Shown here piece by piece: positions 12,130 to 24,370 of a stretch of 64,000 nucleotides of DNA. Each line of letters opens with the position of its first letter. Positions within the stretch are counted from its first letter, which is position 1. Made by a program: the position numbers and the translations under genes. The notes below the pieces were generated by a model. The model was not told the origin of the DNA. It saw only the letters and a list, made by a program, of their open reading frames with translations, and ran no database searches. The stretch is from positions 1-64,000 of the forward strand of contig JAODTK010005487.1 of NCBI GenBank assembly GCA_026419785.1, given 5' to 3'. This DNA is from Sclerodactyla briareus. Taxonomy: Eukaryota; Echinodermata; Holothuroidea; Dendrochirotida; Sclerodactylidae.

Positions 12130-14190
12130 CCATTGATGCCTACCTTGTAATCAAGCATTAAGTCAGACCTGTTCCAACTGGAGAGTGGCAGAGTGGCATT
12201 CGTAGGCTTTGCAAGCACACTTCGAGTCGAGATCTAGGCAGGAATTTCCAGAATTTACCAACCTTTTTTCCTGCGTGGCTGGCGGTACTGTTTTCAATGG
12301 TGCTGTAAGTGGTAATGGTTTGTTTTGGGATATTGGCAAGAAGTCTTGTCAGCGGCCCTAAGAATGTGCTTCCCCCAACTTTCCTTTCCCTCTTACTTCT
12401 TATCCACCGGTAATGCTGCGATGATGCAGTGAGTTTTACCATAGCCACAGCACGGAATGTTTCAGGTTCATTAGTACCCACATAGTCAATGCAAGTGGTG
12501 TTCAATGATGGGATCTAGTCTGTGCTTTGCCAATTGCAGTCACGCTGGGTGCATAGGATTGGACCCCCAATACTGGCATACGTTGAGATTAGGCCTATTC
12601 CATAACCAAAACATTGAAAAGTGCATACATGACGTTTCGATAGACCACAATCCACAGGATGTATAACTCACAGGGTCAAAAAACAGTGGAAGGGCAAGCG
12701 ATGAATAAAAAAAAAAGGCTAAAAGTACAGGGCGCAAACTCCGCAACGAACCTCCTGAGCGATTTGGACAAGAACTAGATCTCCCACAGCTGCTATTACA
12801 AGTGATAGCTAAACATCTGTGCTCAACCCAAGGCATCGCCCAGCAGACCATACCCCCTTCTGTCTTCTTTCTTGAAGAAATCACTAATCCTAAAAAGCTA
12901 CGCCTATTTCCAAATTTTTAGAAAAAAAAGCAGGTAATTGCTAACGTCAGCGAATGGCCACTAGATTAATACTGCTTAGAAATGGGATCTTATGGGAAAG
13001 ATTATGGCGTGTTAGGTCTAACTTCAAGGGAGATTGAGACAAATTTGCGGTGATTCGTCGGTTTCGAAATTGTTCCATGGATTCGAGGGCCTTTCTTTCC
13101 ACATTTCTTTGAATTTTCGAAATTACCACCCAATAGGGGTCATTGCCTCAAGCTTCGTGGTAACGCTGTAGATTGGGGACATCAGGGAAAATAACTCTGC
13201 TCGCAAAGGATGCATCAATGAGTGGAAGGCCTTCCGGAAGAGGTTATGTCCAAGAGTGTGATCACATGCAAGGAAACAGTCTTATTTGTTCTAAGAAGTG
13301 CTTGTGGGCTAATTCTTTAGGCATCTGGGTTGGTCTCTCTTTTGGGATGTTGTGGATTCAGGGTCTCTCATGAGGATGTTGTCCTTCATGACCCTTTTTT
13401 CACTAAACTTAAACTAAACTAAACTGGCACACCATCAGACAAGCAAAGTTCCTTACTCTCAAGTTTTTCAAAATGATATCAACTATGATGCCCATGTCTT
13501 GTGTCTTGTGCACTCTTTTACGGGCAATGCAAGAACAACATACCCTCGCAGAAAGAGAAGACTTTACCGGGCATGAAGGCAAAAGCTCTGCAAAGGATTT
13601 TCCAGGCACTATGTTCTAGCTTAGACACTTCCATCCATCACCTTACTGGAAACGAGCTCTTCGGGGGCACTTTATTGGTCCTATTCCTTGGCAGGACCTG
13701 GACAGTAACAATTTTGAAAAGGCTGCACACATCGAATGGGGTGCTCAGTTGAGACAATCGGCAGCTAATTTGTGTCAGCTGTTAGTGGATGGCATTATTG
13801 GACATGTTTCCAGTCAGACGAAAATAGCGATTCTGTGGAAAACGTTTCTCAAATCGGAGATGAAAACATGAAATGTGTTTGAGCCAGAGTCTGTGTGTTT
13901 GTCAGTCCATACAGCCAATAGATTCTACTGAAGGATGCGTTTCGAGACTGATTTGAATGATTCATTTAGACCCGTTAGAAGGAAAAGGACGAGCCTGGTA
14001 GAAGACAGGGCAGTTGCTGGCTTGCGAGGGACAGATGTCCCAACATCTCTCTGTCCACCACACGCTATGGGTTCCAAGCTTATTAACTAAGGTATGGGTC
14101 GATTTCATGCCAAGGAACGAAAATTAAAATCTGGAATCACTTCCATCCGGGGATTCCTAAACTTGTTAAACATGATTGTGAACAATTCGA
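12130..14190. other. intron, possible transposon remnants
   Basis: Coding-like fragments occur on both strands (minus about 12160-12880; plus about 13690-13870, reading AAHIEWGAQLRQSAANLCQL), none with splice sites or a recognisable domain. They are probably degraded mobile-element ORFs. Confidence 0.35.
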
Positions 14191-14204
14191 TGTGTGACAT
14201 CCTA

Positions 14205-14590
14205 AAGTTACAACGGATTAAAAACTGAGCTGCCAAAATAATCTGCAAGGTTGCCAAAAAGAGTCGACCACCATCTTTGCAGGCTAACTGCAGTGGATCA
14301 CCCATCAACAAAGAGGAGCCATTTCAAATTATTGTGCTGTGTTTATGTCTCTCTAGGGGTCAAGCGCCGCAATATTATCATCCTGTGTCACAAATCCACA
14401 CTCAACTCGTGCCTAACCTCCGATCCTATGCTAGATATAATCGCTATTGGAACACAAGACACTAGATTCCTAAACAGTTGAGCGTTGTTCTTCGGGGTGG
14501 CAATACCAAAATTATGGAATTCGATTCCATCTACTATCGCGAGCTGCCAACTTTGAGCACGTTTAAGAACAGCTAAGACATTTTTTTTTT
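14205..14590 (+). mobile_element. LINE C-terminal reverse transcriptase fragment, degraded
   Basis: With frame shifts the plus strand reads LQRIKN, AAKIICKVAKKSRPPSLQ, a stretch aligned with the usual LHWLP..RI block, then QAPQYYHPVSQIHTQL and LPNLRSYA, and GGNTKIMEFDSI..ELPTLSTFKNS before a stop. This is the standard order of the last part of non-LTR retrotransposon ORF2. Several stops and shifts; non-functional. A related WN-containing fragment may lie at 14105-14165. Confidence 0.7.
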
Positions 14591-15152
14591 CTTTTTTTGT
14601 GCGCTTTAAAACCGTTGCTGTTTGCGACTTTATAGTGCTACAATCTTCATGGAGAGCGCGCTTCATAAATATCTTAGGTATGTAGTATGCAAAAACTATT
14701 ACAATAAACCCTTGGTTCTGTTTTCCCCTCCATCAGCTATGGGTTAAGCATACTCAAAAGCAGTTGGTTTCGATTTCAATCAGGAAATAAAATAAAAATA
14801 AAATCTTGGAATCAACTCCATAGGGACGATTCATAAACTTTGGAACTGCGGGTGAAACATGCGGTGTGGCTGAACTATCAATAAACCGAAAGTGAAGTGT
14901 ACACTGTAGGCTCAAACCATTCTGTTTTGTGGAAATTGAGAAGCGGCATATGAAAGTGCCTAGTGATTGCCTACTCATCAGTAAGGCGAGTTTTGGAGAG
15001 GAAGGGGGGGGGGGGGGGGCTCATGTAAAATGGTGAAGTCTAGAGAAACATCACAAGGAACTGGGAAGCTTCCAACCCCTCTTTGTTATCCACCGCTGCT
15101 CCTCTATCATGCCATGGAACCTTTCTGATCAGTTTGCCAGGTTTTGTGACAG

Positions 15153-15301
15153 TTTCTAGAGCAGGCCACCCTGAAGCTGGACTTGAAGTTTGCTGCTCGT
15201 ATATTACTGTTGGATGGTACAGAGGTGAAAAGCTGAGGAGTCCAAGAATGGAGAGGTCTTCATCTCCTGCGGCGAGCTTCAGATCCAACGGTCCGGCACA
15301 G
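15153..15301 (+). CDS. DCDC1: DCDC1-like exon: second half of first doublecortin domain
   Basis: Acceptor TTTTGTGACAG|TTT and donor CACAG|GTAACT. The first frame reads FLEQATLKLDLKFAARILLL then DGTEVKS before a stop; shifting by one base at the AGCTGAGGAG site continues as EESKNGEVFISCGELQIQRS. Together this is a classic DCX second half (L..CT.KL.L..AAR.L...DG..V....... G.V.ISCGE). It starts in phase 0, matching the exon ending at 11962. A single-base frame shift is present, most simply a sequence error. Confidence 0.85.
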
Positions 15302-17144
15302 GTAACTCATAGGGAAAACGATGGTCAATAACATTGTTGATCCAAGTTTGATCGAATCCATCAAGGGCCAGAAATACAATTTCACACAATGCTTTGTGCT
15401 CTTCAATGACCTTTGGTGGGATAGACTCTCCACAGAGTCAAAAGATGCCACACATCCAATGATCACTGTACCTAATTTGGTCAACATCCATCAAAGAATG
15501 GATAATGCCACAAAGGCCATTCAAAACACATGCCTAATTTTCGCTCGATGACTTTGACATGACCTCCACATGGCAACTATGTCCCAAAGTACCTGAACGT
15601 GTGTCCCATTATTGTTGTACTCCAGTTCTTTCTGTCCTTGCGTTCACCATTCAGTGGAGCGTCTCCACTGCTCAAGTTTTTGACAATAGGGAATGTTTTC
15701 TTGCACGGAATCAATATGGAGGACAATGCTCTCTTCGGAGATGTTTGTTCCAGAAATTAACTTCGAAATCAATGCAGTTATGCAGCTATGAGCTTTGGCA
15801 GCTGAGAAACTTACTAATCACTGTTCCACAATATTAACACGGAAGCCAATCTTAAAATTGTGTCTGCCATGCACCACCCAGACGTGTATATGTGTGGAAA
15901 CACGGGTGGATGGCCGGGTTTTTGGAGGCAACCCCACTATTAGGCCCCCCATCGACTTGCACGCTAAACAGGACCTATTCACCACCACTGTAGACGCAGT
16001 GGTGAAATTGCGCTAGGCGCATCTAACCACCATCTGGTTGCTGACAAACTGCCTTCATAGCACTTCCAAATTTACCATATTCGACCAGTGAAGTTAATTT
16101 TTTTTTAACTGGACAGCTGAAGTTAGCAGACTCTTCTGGACACCCTGGCACTTGGGGGAACCCCATTTGACTGTGGCCAGGCATTGGAATAAAGTAAAAC
16201 CCTGACAGATTCTCCAAATTTATACCAGCTGTACTTGTGCATGTACCCTTCCAATTGAGGCAGAATAGGATCCAGCATACGAGAATGAATCCTCACAATC
16301 AAGCCTGAAGAGAAAATTGAGGATCTACAGTAATTTTTTTATAAAGTGACCTACATCGAGTGATTACGGTGGTGCTACCTTATAGGTCGAGCCGACCTGT
16401 ATAGACCAGGGTCGGAGACACGTCCTCATAGGCCTTGCATTTGATGCAGAGTCTAGTCATTGGACTGGAAACGGATAAAACAAATCCATGACCCCTCCTG
16501 AAAATTTAGTCAGAAACCACCACAAAAAAATTCTATGATCTGACAGGTTTGTATATGTAAAATGATCGTAGAAGGGGGGGGGGGGGGGTGGGGGGTGAAG
16601 ATTGATTCACTCCCCTCTCCAGACTTTAGTACAGAACCACTGCAACTTTTAGGCTCAATCAGGTACCGCCAAATTTGGTCATAAAACACATGTCCACCGT
16701 AGATAGATCTCAATGGGGTCCAACGGGTGGCTTTCCCATTTGACGTCGCCCTCCAACTTGTCTTCATTGGCATGTGATTACCCCCCCCCTTCCGCCACCC
16801 TCCCCCATAAGGTATCACCAAAGAGGCAATGCCTTATTCTAATACCTGGTGGAGGATCCGTAGGTCAGACAAACATGCAATATCCAGCCATGCAACTCTC
16901 GCCGAACCTTGGGTATGTTTTGGCAAGTATGCCCTATTGCAGTTATAGAAGTAGGGGCCACCCATGTGCATTCGCCTGTGGGCCACACCCACCATCAGTA
17001 GTAAGTCTATTTCTTCTATTCAATTATAAATTCATGTCAACCCAGACACAACATTTCCTGACATATGGGGGGGTGGGAGATTCTGCTTCATCAATCCACA
17101 GAGTGTAATTATCTGACCTCATTTACTAATCCTATTTCTCACAG
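15302..17144. other. intron, unassigned coding-like stretch
   Basis: From 15321 to 15837 two plus-strand frames (75 and 92 codons) are open but have no splice sites and no family resemblance; a decayed transposon is possible. G-tract at 16567-16580. Confidence 0.35.
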
Positions 17145-17269
17145 GCTCTGTCCATAAGACCCTCCATCCACCTGGAACCCTGGTGGCGTGCAGCTCCCAC
17201 CAGAACCAAAAAACAAAAAACCGAGAATCAGCTGTCACTAAGAAATGAGGGTTAGCATCCCACCACAAG
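17145..17269 (+). CDS. DCDC1: DCDC1-like linker exon
   Basis: Acceptor TTTCTCACAG|GC and donor CACAAG|GTAAGA. Taking one base from the previous exon (15301 ends with a single leftover base) gives G then SVHKTLHPPGTLVACSSHQN, QKTKNRESAVTKK, a TGA, then LASHHK. Phase agrees exactly with the upstream exon. The content (a Lys-rich linker with a xxPPGTLV turn) fits the linker between the first two DCX domains of DCDC1. The in-frame TGA (about 17244-17246) needs checking; it may be a substitution error or a paired indel. Confidence 0.65.
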
Positions 17270-18239
17270 GTAAGAGGAGGGGCTGAGGGCACTATTTTAC
17301 ACTTTTTTATCAATCAGTTGAACAAGCTTTTTGATTTTTTAGGCTGAACCAGAGAGTAGAGGACCTGTGTGATAAAAATGTCATGAAACTATGTACTATC
17401 ACAATTACTTCCTCCAATAAAAGTGCTTGGAACAAAAACTATTATATCCTAATGCCAACATATCAAACATAAAATCATATGATAGATCTTTACTGAACGA
17501 TGTAATGGATCAAAGCTTTAGAGAAGAGATTCCACATTATGATGATTTTTCAAATAGCAAATCAAGTCCATTATCATTGTGGCAGATTGTTTCAGCCCAT
17601 CATTCAATTGGTCCTGGTATTATTATGCCTAAACGACCCACAAAAATTGGATCGTTGCACAACACAATATCGGTCAGTGTACCACCCCATCCTATATGAT
17701 GTGAATGCCTACCAAGCAAGCATAGCAAAAACCTCAACTCTTTCTGCATCTTTCCTGAGACGCATTTGGTAAAAATCAGGGAGAAGAGGGCACATTTCAC
17801 CAATGATCTATAACAAACTCGTCAGGAATGGATTGCTACAACAGTATACAAAAAAAGAAACTTCATGCAAACCTTGGGCTCAGACCACAAAATGTGCAAA
17901 TTACATACCCTGGTCGAAAAACATTAAGGGTTATTCGCTAACACTTTCAGTTTCTGGCATGGGCCAGGAATCCTGAGATGGTCCGGTGTCCACATAACCA
18001 CTCATATATTCCCGATAATCATGTTAAATATAATTTGTATGAACTGTGACTGGTTATTGAAGTCATCACCTCTGTACTATTTGCGTTGCAAAAAGCACTA
18101 GTGATGCATAGACCATCCAGTGACATCTATTATAGGACACCTGCAGGGATAAGTTAGAAAGAACTATTATATATGCTTGGAGAAAATCTTGCGCCAGGCC
18201 CAAACTTAAAGTTCCTACAACGAATTCTGTTACAGAGTT
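17270..18239. other. intron, nothing supported
   Basis: AT-rich. An acceptor-like site at 17341 is followed by LNQRVEDLCDKN in an open frame of 42 codons, but there is no donor or phase support. Confidence 0.35.
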
Positions 18240-18650
18240 ACAGTCTTTGAAGTTTGGGGCATGTGACTTGCGACAAAAAGAGGGCGGGAAGGATGGTCTA
18301 GTGTTTATCAGTGACACTTCCGGGTTCAAATTCCAAGCGGTCACCAACGATTTTCTTAGGTGGCTGCCATTGCAGTTGCGATTGGCAGATCTTGTCTTCA
18401 CTTCATGGGTTCCGCCGTGATACAGTGGATTTTCTGGTTTACTGGGATAGGTTACTGGATATTTGCAATAAGTCCTGCTGTCGCTGTGAGCGTAACTTAG
18501 AACTTGAACTTCCGCTCCTCCGGGTCCGAGAAAGTAGGTCGGGTCCTGGAGTTCCTGGGTCTTTCGTGGGAAGTAAAATGGAGGTCCCAGAGCAGGTTTG
18601 GATTGGTTCACCCCTACCTCGCTATTATCTCGGCCCTAGTCTGAGCAACT
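18240..18650 (-). repeat. interspersed repeat family R1, copy 1 (minus)
   Basis: On the minus strand YCKYPVT, NRNC and a C-terminal WNLNPE..VSLI reading are shared with the copy at 23.96-24.37 kb, and phrases from the copy at 51.15-51.51 kb. The nucleotide text contains GGGTTCAAATTCC, like a tRNA B box, so a tRNA-derived SINE origin is possible. The 181-codon minus ORF here is a product of this repeat. Confidence 0.6.
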
Positions 18651-20071
18651 AGTCCCTGAGCACTAGGCGGTTATCCCAGTGCACATTCCACGATCAATAC
18701 GTAGAAATCAAATCAAAAATTAAAGATCGAAGCATCCCTCAGCCATAATAAATGATTCATATTGCACACATGCAATTGATTCTTGGTTTCTTTGAAATTA
18801 AACAATATTCCACTCCGAAAAGCAATTTAGCTCTCTGGCGGAGAGGCTTGCTAGTGTGGGTTGTAGGTGGTTATTGGTTATTTTGGTGAGAGAAATCCAA
18901 CAAACATCTGCTAAATGTTGACTTAATTCAACAAATGAAACAATGAAATACACACTAATTTCCTATTTTTCCAAGTGTGACGTCGTGCGTTTTTGTGTAA
19001 TTGGGATTCTTCCCACTTTCTCTGCATATGAACCAAACTTTGAAGGCCAATAACTCCACATAGGACATCGTATTGAAACAAGGGTTGGACCTATCTGATA
19101 CAGTTTTTTCATTCTCGCCCTATACCCCTCAGTTGTATCCGAGCCTGTGATTGTCGTTTGAACAACTACTTTGTTTGTGTCTGATTCATCTGCACATCTT
19201 AGTGTGTTTAACAAGTATGGGAGCCCTATCAGTTTGACTTTTGGCATCTGAGGCATGCTATCCTCACATTATTTATTCCAGTTGGGCTCAAAAGTAGTTG
19301 GCACGCACCTCTAACAAGATGTCTCCTGAGGGCGTGCTTGACTTTGTACATTTTGAATTATTCTCTGCTGGAGTCGAGACTCAGACTGAAGACTAGTGTT
19401 AGTGGGCAGTGCACCGACCCTATTGGATTATGTTTCTCATACATTACCATTACATATTTTAAGAGGTTGATCCGCCCTTCAAAAGCGGGCATTGCCACAT
19501 TGTTAGTGACTGCTAACGTGATGTATAAGTGTTAGTTTTCAACTTTTTTGCATTTCTGTAGGATTTCAACTAAACTTGGGTCAGTGGTGTCGCCTTTGGT
19601 TTTTTTTTTTTCCCCCACGAATGGTGAGGTCATATTCAAGGCTCGCTTAGACTTAATTTGCTTTAATTCACTTATTCTTTTTTTGACAATCTCTGTGATA
19701 TTTGAACAAACTTAGTGGATATGAAAATCATTGCTTTCAATTCACAATGGTAAAGTGAATGTTGGTAAACATGGTCATTCAGAGTATGATTTTGCAACTC
19801 TTTGATAGGTTAAATTCTGATCAAACAAGCTGCACTAGGAAGTAGCCTATCCCCGGAACTGTTGCTGTGCTCCTGTGACCCTTGCCATGTCTGCACCGTA
19901 ATGATTTCCGTCATTATTTGAATCCTAGCCAGGCTGAAGAAGCTGACCGACCTCAGACAACTGGAGGTCATTTAATGTCATTGGAGGCAGATCTGCTATT
20001 CATGTTGCATCCGTACGTTGGAGGAGGGATCATTCACCTGCCTCCCTACATCTGTTGATTTTTTATTGCAG
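18651..20071. other. intron with diverged interspersed repeat
   Basis: From about 19540 to 19990 the text resembles the repeat at 2.6-3.1 kb (GATTTCAACTAAACTTGG, GAGGTCATTTAATGTC). No exon supported before the acceptor at 20071. Confidence 0.4.
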
Positions 20072-20172
20072 GAAGTTTACTTCGTGCAACACGCGGATGA
20101 GCCTTGTCTTCCACTAATGGTGATGGTAGCGGCAATGCATGAAATATTGGCCACTCCCGGCAGTTTGCAAAG
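20072..20172 (+). CDS. DCDC1: DCDC1-like exon: first half of second doublecortin domain
   Basis: Acceptor TTTTATTGCAG|GAA and donor CAAAG|GTATGT. With two small frame shifts it reads MSLVF, TNGDGSGNA and then HEILATPGSLQ (or LPAVCK in the third frame). The pattern hydrophobic-xx-NG-x-G-x-G-x-(A)HEI..  matches a DCX first strand-turn as in the second DCDC1 DCX domain. The third frame leaves one base that joins exon 22902 as V-LDAV. Frame shifts lower confidence in the exact reading but not in the domain. Confidence 0.65.
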
Positions 20173-20639
20173 GTATGTGCCCTAAATTATGCTAAGTACT
20201 CCAGAGAAAACTAATTAATGTCATACGCAATCCCTTTTTCCTCCCATATTTTTCCAGGGGGGAGAGTAGTTTTACAACTGGAGCCGGCTATTCGTAGCTC
20301 TGCATCGCAGATTAAGAGAGCTTATGAACATAAATTTTCATGATACATGATATGGGGGGGGCATTCGATCACACACTGGATAAGAAACTAATTTTTTCTT
20401 CATTTATTCATATGAAATTTTGCAAAATTAAAACATTAAACTCATTGAATCATTTGAATCATCCGGTTATTTTCACTTAATAAAGAGTGACCACACAGCC
20501 ACCTCCACAGTAGCACTGACTGTGGGTGTGGCTGGAAAAAACTTGTTGTTAGTGAAGATGACCAAGGAGGTCAAGGATATAAGACTTTGGCCACTGAATT
20601 GATCCATATGTGCACTCATTAGCCCACCTGTACACCTCT

Positions 20640-20940
20640 TTCACTTGGTGGCTGTGGGTTTGGTATGCAGCTGGAAAATCTGGCTGTGTGCCTTCAGTGA
20701 AACCAAATGGATATATGATGTGACATTGAACAGACTCACCGCGGCAACCGCGCCTGTAGCCACACCACGACCATAGCCACACTGCAACCATATAGCCACA
20801 TAGGGGGCATGGGACATGCCTTTGCCAACAGCACTGTGGAAAAGTCCTTGGGCTTCCAATGGGATCCGAACTCGCAATCAATGGTTTCCCAGCCTGGAGC
20901 CCTACCGAACTGAGCCCCGATCCACCTCCCGTAAATGGAT
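20640..20940 (-). mobile_element. tRNA-derived SINE, family A (minus)
   Basis: Reverse complement begins GGATCGGGGCTCAGTTCGGT (A box) with a B box GCGAGTTCGGATCCCATT about 45 bases later, then a body ACTTTTCCACAGTGCTGTTG. The same head and body occur at 32.1-32.3, 54.8-55.0 (minus) and 60.8-61.1 kb (plus). Pol III-type SINE. Confidence 0.75.
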
Positions 20941-22901
20941 ATAAGAGAGATGTTAAACAGATCCAGTGTGACACCCATACTCATACCATATCCATCATTA
21001 CAGGTATTTTCGATCATACAAATGATTGTAAAAACAATAGTGGAACTCACATTGTCCATTTATCAGATGTTCCAGAACAATGGAACACAAGTCCATTTTC
21101 ATTTCCAAGTCCTTCCGACCTTGTCACATCGTACAATCCTTAAACTTGACTTAGGCGCTGTTTTTCAACTGTTTTCATGTTTCATGCTGTTCATATATTC
21201 GATGAGTTATTAGGCGAAGATAAATAAATATCCTGCCTGTGTATAATGCACAGGCATCTATCTGAAGTCTGATAAGTCAAGTGGTTCAAGTCCCAACTTA
21301 CTATTTCTCTGGTTTGTTCAACCAGACATTCCCAGGGTGGGGAATACAGTCCAGTGTGGCATAACTAGAAAGTTAACAGTGGACATTGCTAGTTTAGACC
21401 AGAAGGTTATAAAATTGTGGTATTGAACCATGATGGAGCCTCTTCACATATGTACAGCTGACTTGCCTGCTGCCAGCCACCAACGGCTACGGTCAATGCT
21501 CCCGTCTCTGTGTGACCGAGAAGTGTGAGCCGAGGACCACAGGAACATAGCCACTACCAGCAGCCGACTGACCACAAGCCCTAAAAACTAAAAAGTTCAG
21601 AGTTTCTAGGAATTCCACGTCGCTCATAGGAAATAGAAAGTAGTACTACCATCTACACTTATGAGCGTCCAGACAGGTAGAGTGATAGCGTTCTGACAGT
21701 CGTTGACAGAGCGCTCGCATTTTAAAAAATTAAGCCTATCTCAATTATTCAACTGACGACAACTGACAAGAATAAAAACCTTTCAAAACTCATGCAAGTC
21801 AAGAGGTATGTGCCACGAAAGGTGTCGAAAACGCTGACAAAAATTACAGGATGTAAGTAAAATGGATAAAGCCAGAAAAACGCTACTAGGAACAATTTTT
21901 TGAGCGAAAGTCTCAGACAGCCCCAAAAATCGACAAACTAGGACAAATGGCCTGGCAAAAAGGGAGGGCGATGGAGTGGCCAAACCTGCATTTGTGTAAT
22001 TGCCAGAAGGCATGTGTTGTGGCATGGGGGGGGTGATTGGTCCATGTGGGGTAAGTGTTTATAAATTCACAGATTCCCAAACCTGTCCTGTTTTGTTGAT
22101 CCCTGATCATGCTCCTGCTCGTGAGTTTCTCCAGTTTGTACATCCAAGAAAAGAGAATATGGTCAGGTGGTAATCATATTTGACAGTTGATTGTGCAAAC
22201 GACTGTGAGCTTCCACCAGCAGTCTCAAGAATCGTATCGTAGAGACTGCAAGCAATCAGGTGTATTCTACTGTCACTTTGCAAACAAAAAAACATAAAAT
22301 CTGATTTAAAAAATCTACACTTACTTTGACGGGCATTATACAAAGAACAGCCAAAGGAAGTATTAGTAGAGGAACCAGAACCGAGTAATAAGTGAAAACT
22401 CGTCGTGTATGGTTTTCCGAAAACCAGCGGGAATGAATAAAACATATATATTACGGAATAGAACTACAATCAATTAATAAGCGATTAGTACACGAAAAAG
22501 GTTGAGGACAGAGAGAGGAGGGGGGGGGGGGGGGGGCATATAATGTTTAGAATAAGACATTTAAGTTTCCTCTTGGAAATATTAATTGTTGGTGCTTCTT
22601 TTTTTCGAATGTGGGTTTGTCCATGGGTCGTTCATTAAGAGTTACTTAGGGCATGTCAAAAACGAGTGTAATATTCATGATGCTGAGAGTTAGTAATATG
22701 ATAGAAGTAATTGAATGGGTTCAGGGAGCTGATCCTGATGAATTTGTAGAGGAAACATCTCCAATGATAATCATAAAAAGCGAACAGTTGGTAAAAATAT
22801 TGCAGCCTTGTACTTAGGGTGTGCAGCACTTCGTGGTAGGACTATTCATATCTGACAAGGGTGTATTGTGGCACTGATCCTATTCCTCTTATCCCCACCA
22901 G
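20941..22901. other. intron, repeats
   Basis: A short dispersed repeat at about 22000-22120 (GGTCCATGTGGGGTAAGTGT, ATTCACAGATTCCCAAACCT) recurs at about 28330-28420 and weakly at 56600-56700. G-tract at 22519-22536. No exon supported. Confidence 0.5.
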
Positions 22902-22998
22902 TCCTCGACGCTGTCCATGAAGCTCTGATCTGGCATCTCGTGCCAAGGGGGTCTATCCGGTGATGGATCTGCGACCGAGACGAGACTGATCGATTCAA
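22902..22998 (+). CDS. DCDC1: DCDC1-like exon: second half of second doublecortin domain
   Basis: Acceptor CTTATCCCCACCAG|TCC. With shifts the three frames combine as VLDAVHEAL, DLASRAKGVY and GDGSATETRLIDS. This is a typical DCX second half (LD....AL.L.SRAK.VY..DG). One base from exon 20172 completes the V codon. The donor is uncertain: CAA|GTAGTT at 22999 is weak. Two or three frame shifts are required, so the exact ends should be treated as approximate. Confidence 0.55.
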
Positions 22999-23620
22999 GT
23001 AGTTTCATGCCCAGTCTCTCTATCTTCTTCATTTTTCATCTTTATCCCAAAGCTCTGAAAGTCCTTATTCATTTAAATTGATATAGTGCTATATGTGGGA
23101 CCCACATTGACAAGCCCTTCACATTCATTCCCCCTATCTTTAGTGACTTGTCAAACCGTACTACAGCACAAGGGATTGGAGCAGGTACAAACGAGGGGTA
23201 GGCAATTTGCAAGTGCCGTCCTGCGGGTGTGATTTACCCCGCTCCACAGTTAAGGAATACCGCTACACAGGCATGCATTCCTTATTCTGTGTACCTGGTG
23301 AAGGGATTCACAGCTGACAATAGGATGGGATGCATGTATCCGGGTCTGCACCCTCTCGGGCCTCCAATAGATGATCCCTGCTCTGCAAGTATACCATAAA
23401 ATATAGAGAAGAAACATACGCACCTCTTGTTCCATATGGGCACAATTTACAGTGCATCCGGGGTGCAGTGTGTTTCCTCTTCACCTTCGTTAGTACCTTC
23501 GTCACTTCGTTCATGAGTTCTTACTAGTTCCTGCGCTCTCAAGTAGGAACTAATTGGCAGTTGGTTGCAGCTTGTTGCGAACCAAGGCCCCGTGTAACGT
23601 TACCGTTCCTTTCTGTTCAG

Positions 23621-23731
23621 ATTTCAATGAATTGTCTGATAATTACCCAATTGATCAGTCTTCTCCTAACGCGGCTTCCCTTGCGGTCTCTGTGAGGGAG
23701 ATTTCAGACGTGGCAAACCCCTAGCCACACA
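23621..23731 (+). CDS. DCDC1: DCDC1-like exon after second DCX domain
   Basis: Strong acceptor TTTCTGTTCAG|AT. One frame is open for 33 codons: FNELSDNYPIDQSSPNAASL then AVSVREISDVANP and a TAG. A donor ACA|GTGAGA at 23732 fits if the TAG is a sequence error. Composition is protein-like (acidic, Ser/Asn-rich). Position right after the DCX second half suits DCDC1, but no conserved motif is seen. Confidence 0.5.
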
Positions 23732-23959
23732 GTGAGATCGCAGGGTGCATTTAAGGGAAGAGCTTGTTTCAGTTTATCCAACAATGAGGCCAAGTGAAGC
23801 CCATATTGAACCGGGATGATGAAAATGTCACCAGTGTTCCATACATTCACAAATTTGTATTGGGGTGAATTTGATTTGATTAGTTGTTATGGGTTCAGGA
23901 GCCAATTAAGGCCCATTAGGAAACCCTGGCTGTATCGATCAGGATGAAGCACCGGTGAA

Positions 23960-24370
23960 CTGTGGTTAACTCGCATTCTCTTCTCGACTAGTGCTCTAGA
24001 CGAACGAGAGGCAGGGGTGTAAACTAATCCCAACCTGCTCCGAAGACTGGACTATTCCGTCCTCCTCATCCGAAAGGGCTGTCAGTGAATTCCAGGCCAT
24101 TCACTTCTCAGAACTGAAGGAGCGGAAGATCAACGTGACTGCTCAAAGCCGGGACAGACAAGATTATTGCAAATATCCTGTAACAAATCAGTGGAAAAAT
24201 CTAATCCCATTACAGTGGAATAATGAAGTGAGAATCAGACCTGCCAATCGCAACTTGTGGAGTACGGCACCCAGGGAAAAATCTGATGACTGCTGGATTT
24301 TGAACCAGCATATGTGCTTGCAAGTGTCACTGATACCACCCACCATTCTTGCACCCAGGTTTGCTGGATG
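23960..24370 (+). repeat. interspersed repeat family R1, copy 2 (plus)
   Basis: CCCAACCTGCTCC near 24030 and GAAGTGAGAATCAGACC near 24225 align with the copy at 51.2-51.5 kb. The reading YCKYPVT..NEVR.R.ANRN aligns with the minus-strand copy at 18.3-18.6 kb. Confidence 0.6.

Noticed and set aside
12009-12218. Minus-strand proline-rich ORF (poly-P)
   Set aside because: Produced by translating the 30-base G homopolymer.
18066-18611. 181-codon minus-strand ORF
   Set aside because: It coincides with interspersed repeat R1, copies of which occur at 24.0 and 51.2 kb; no protein family recognised.
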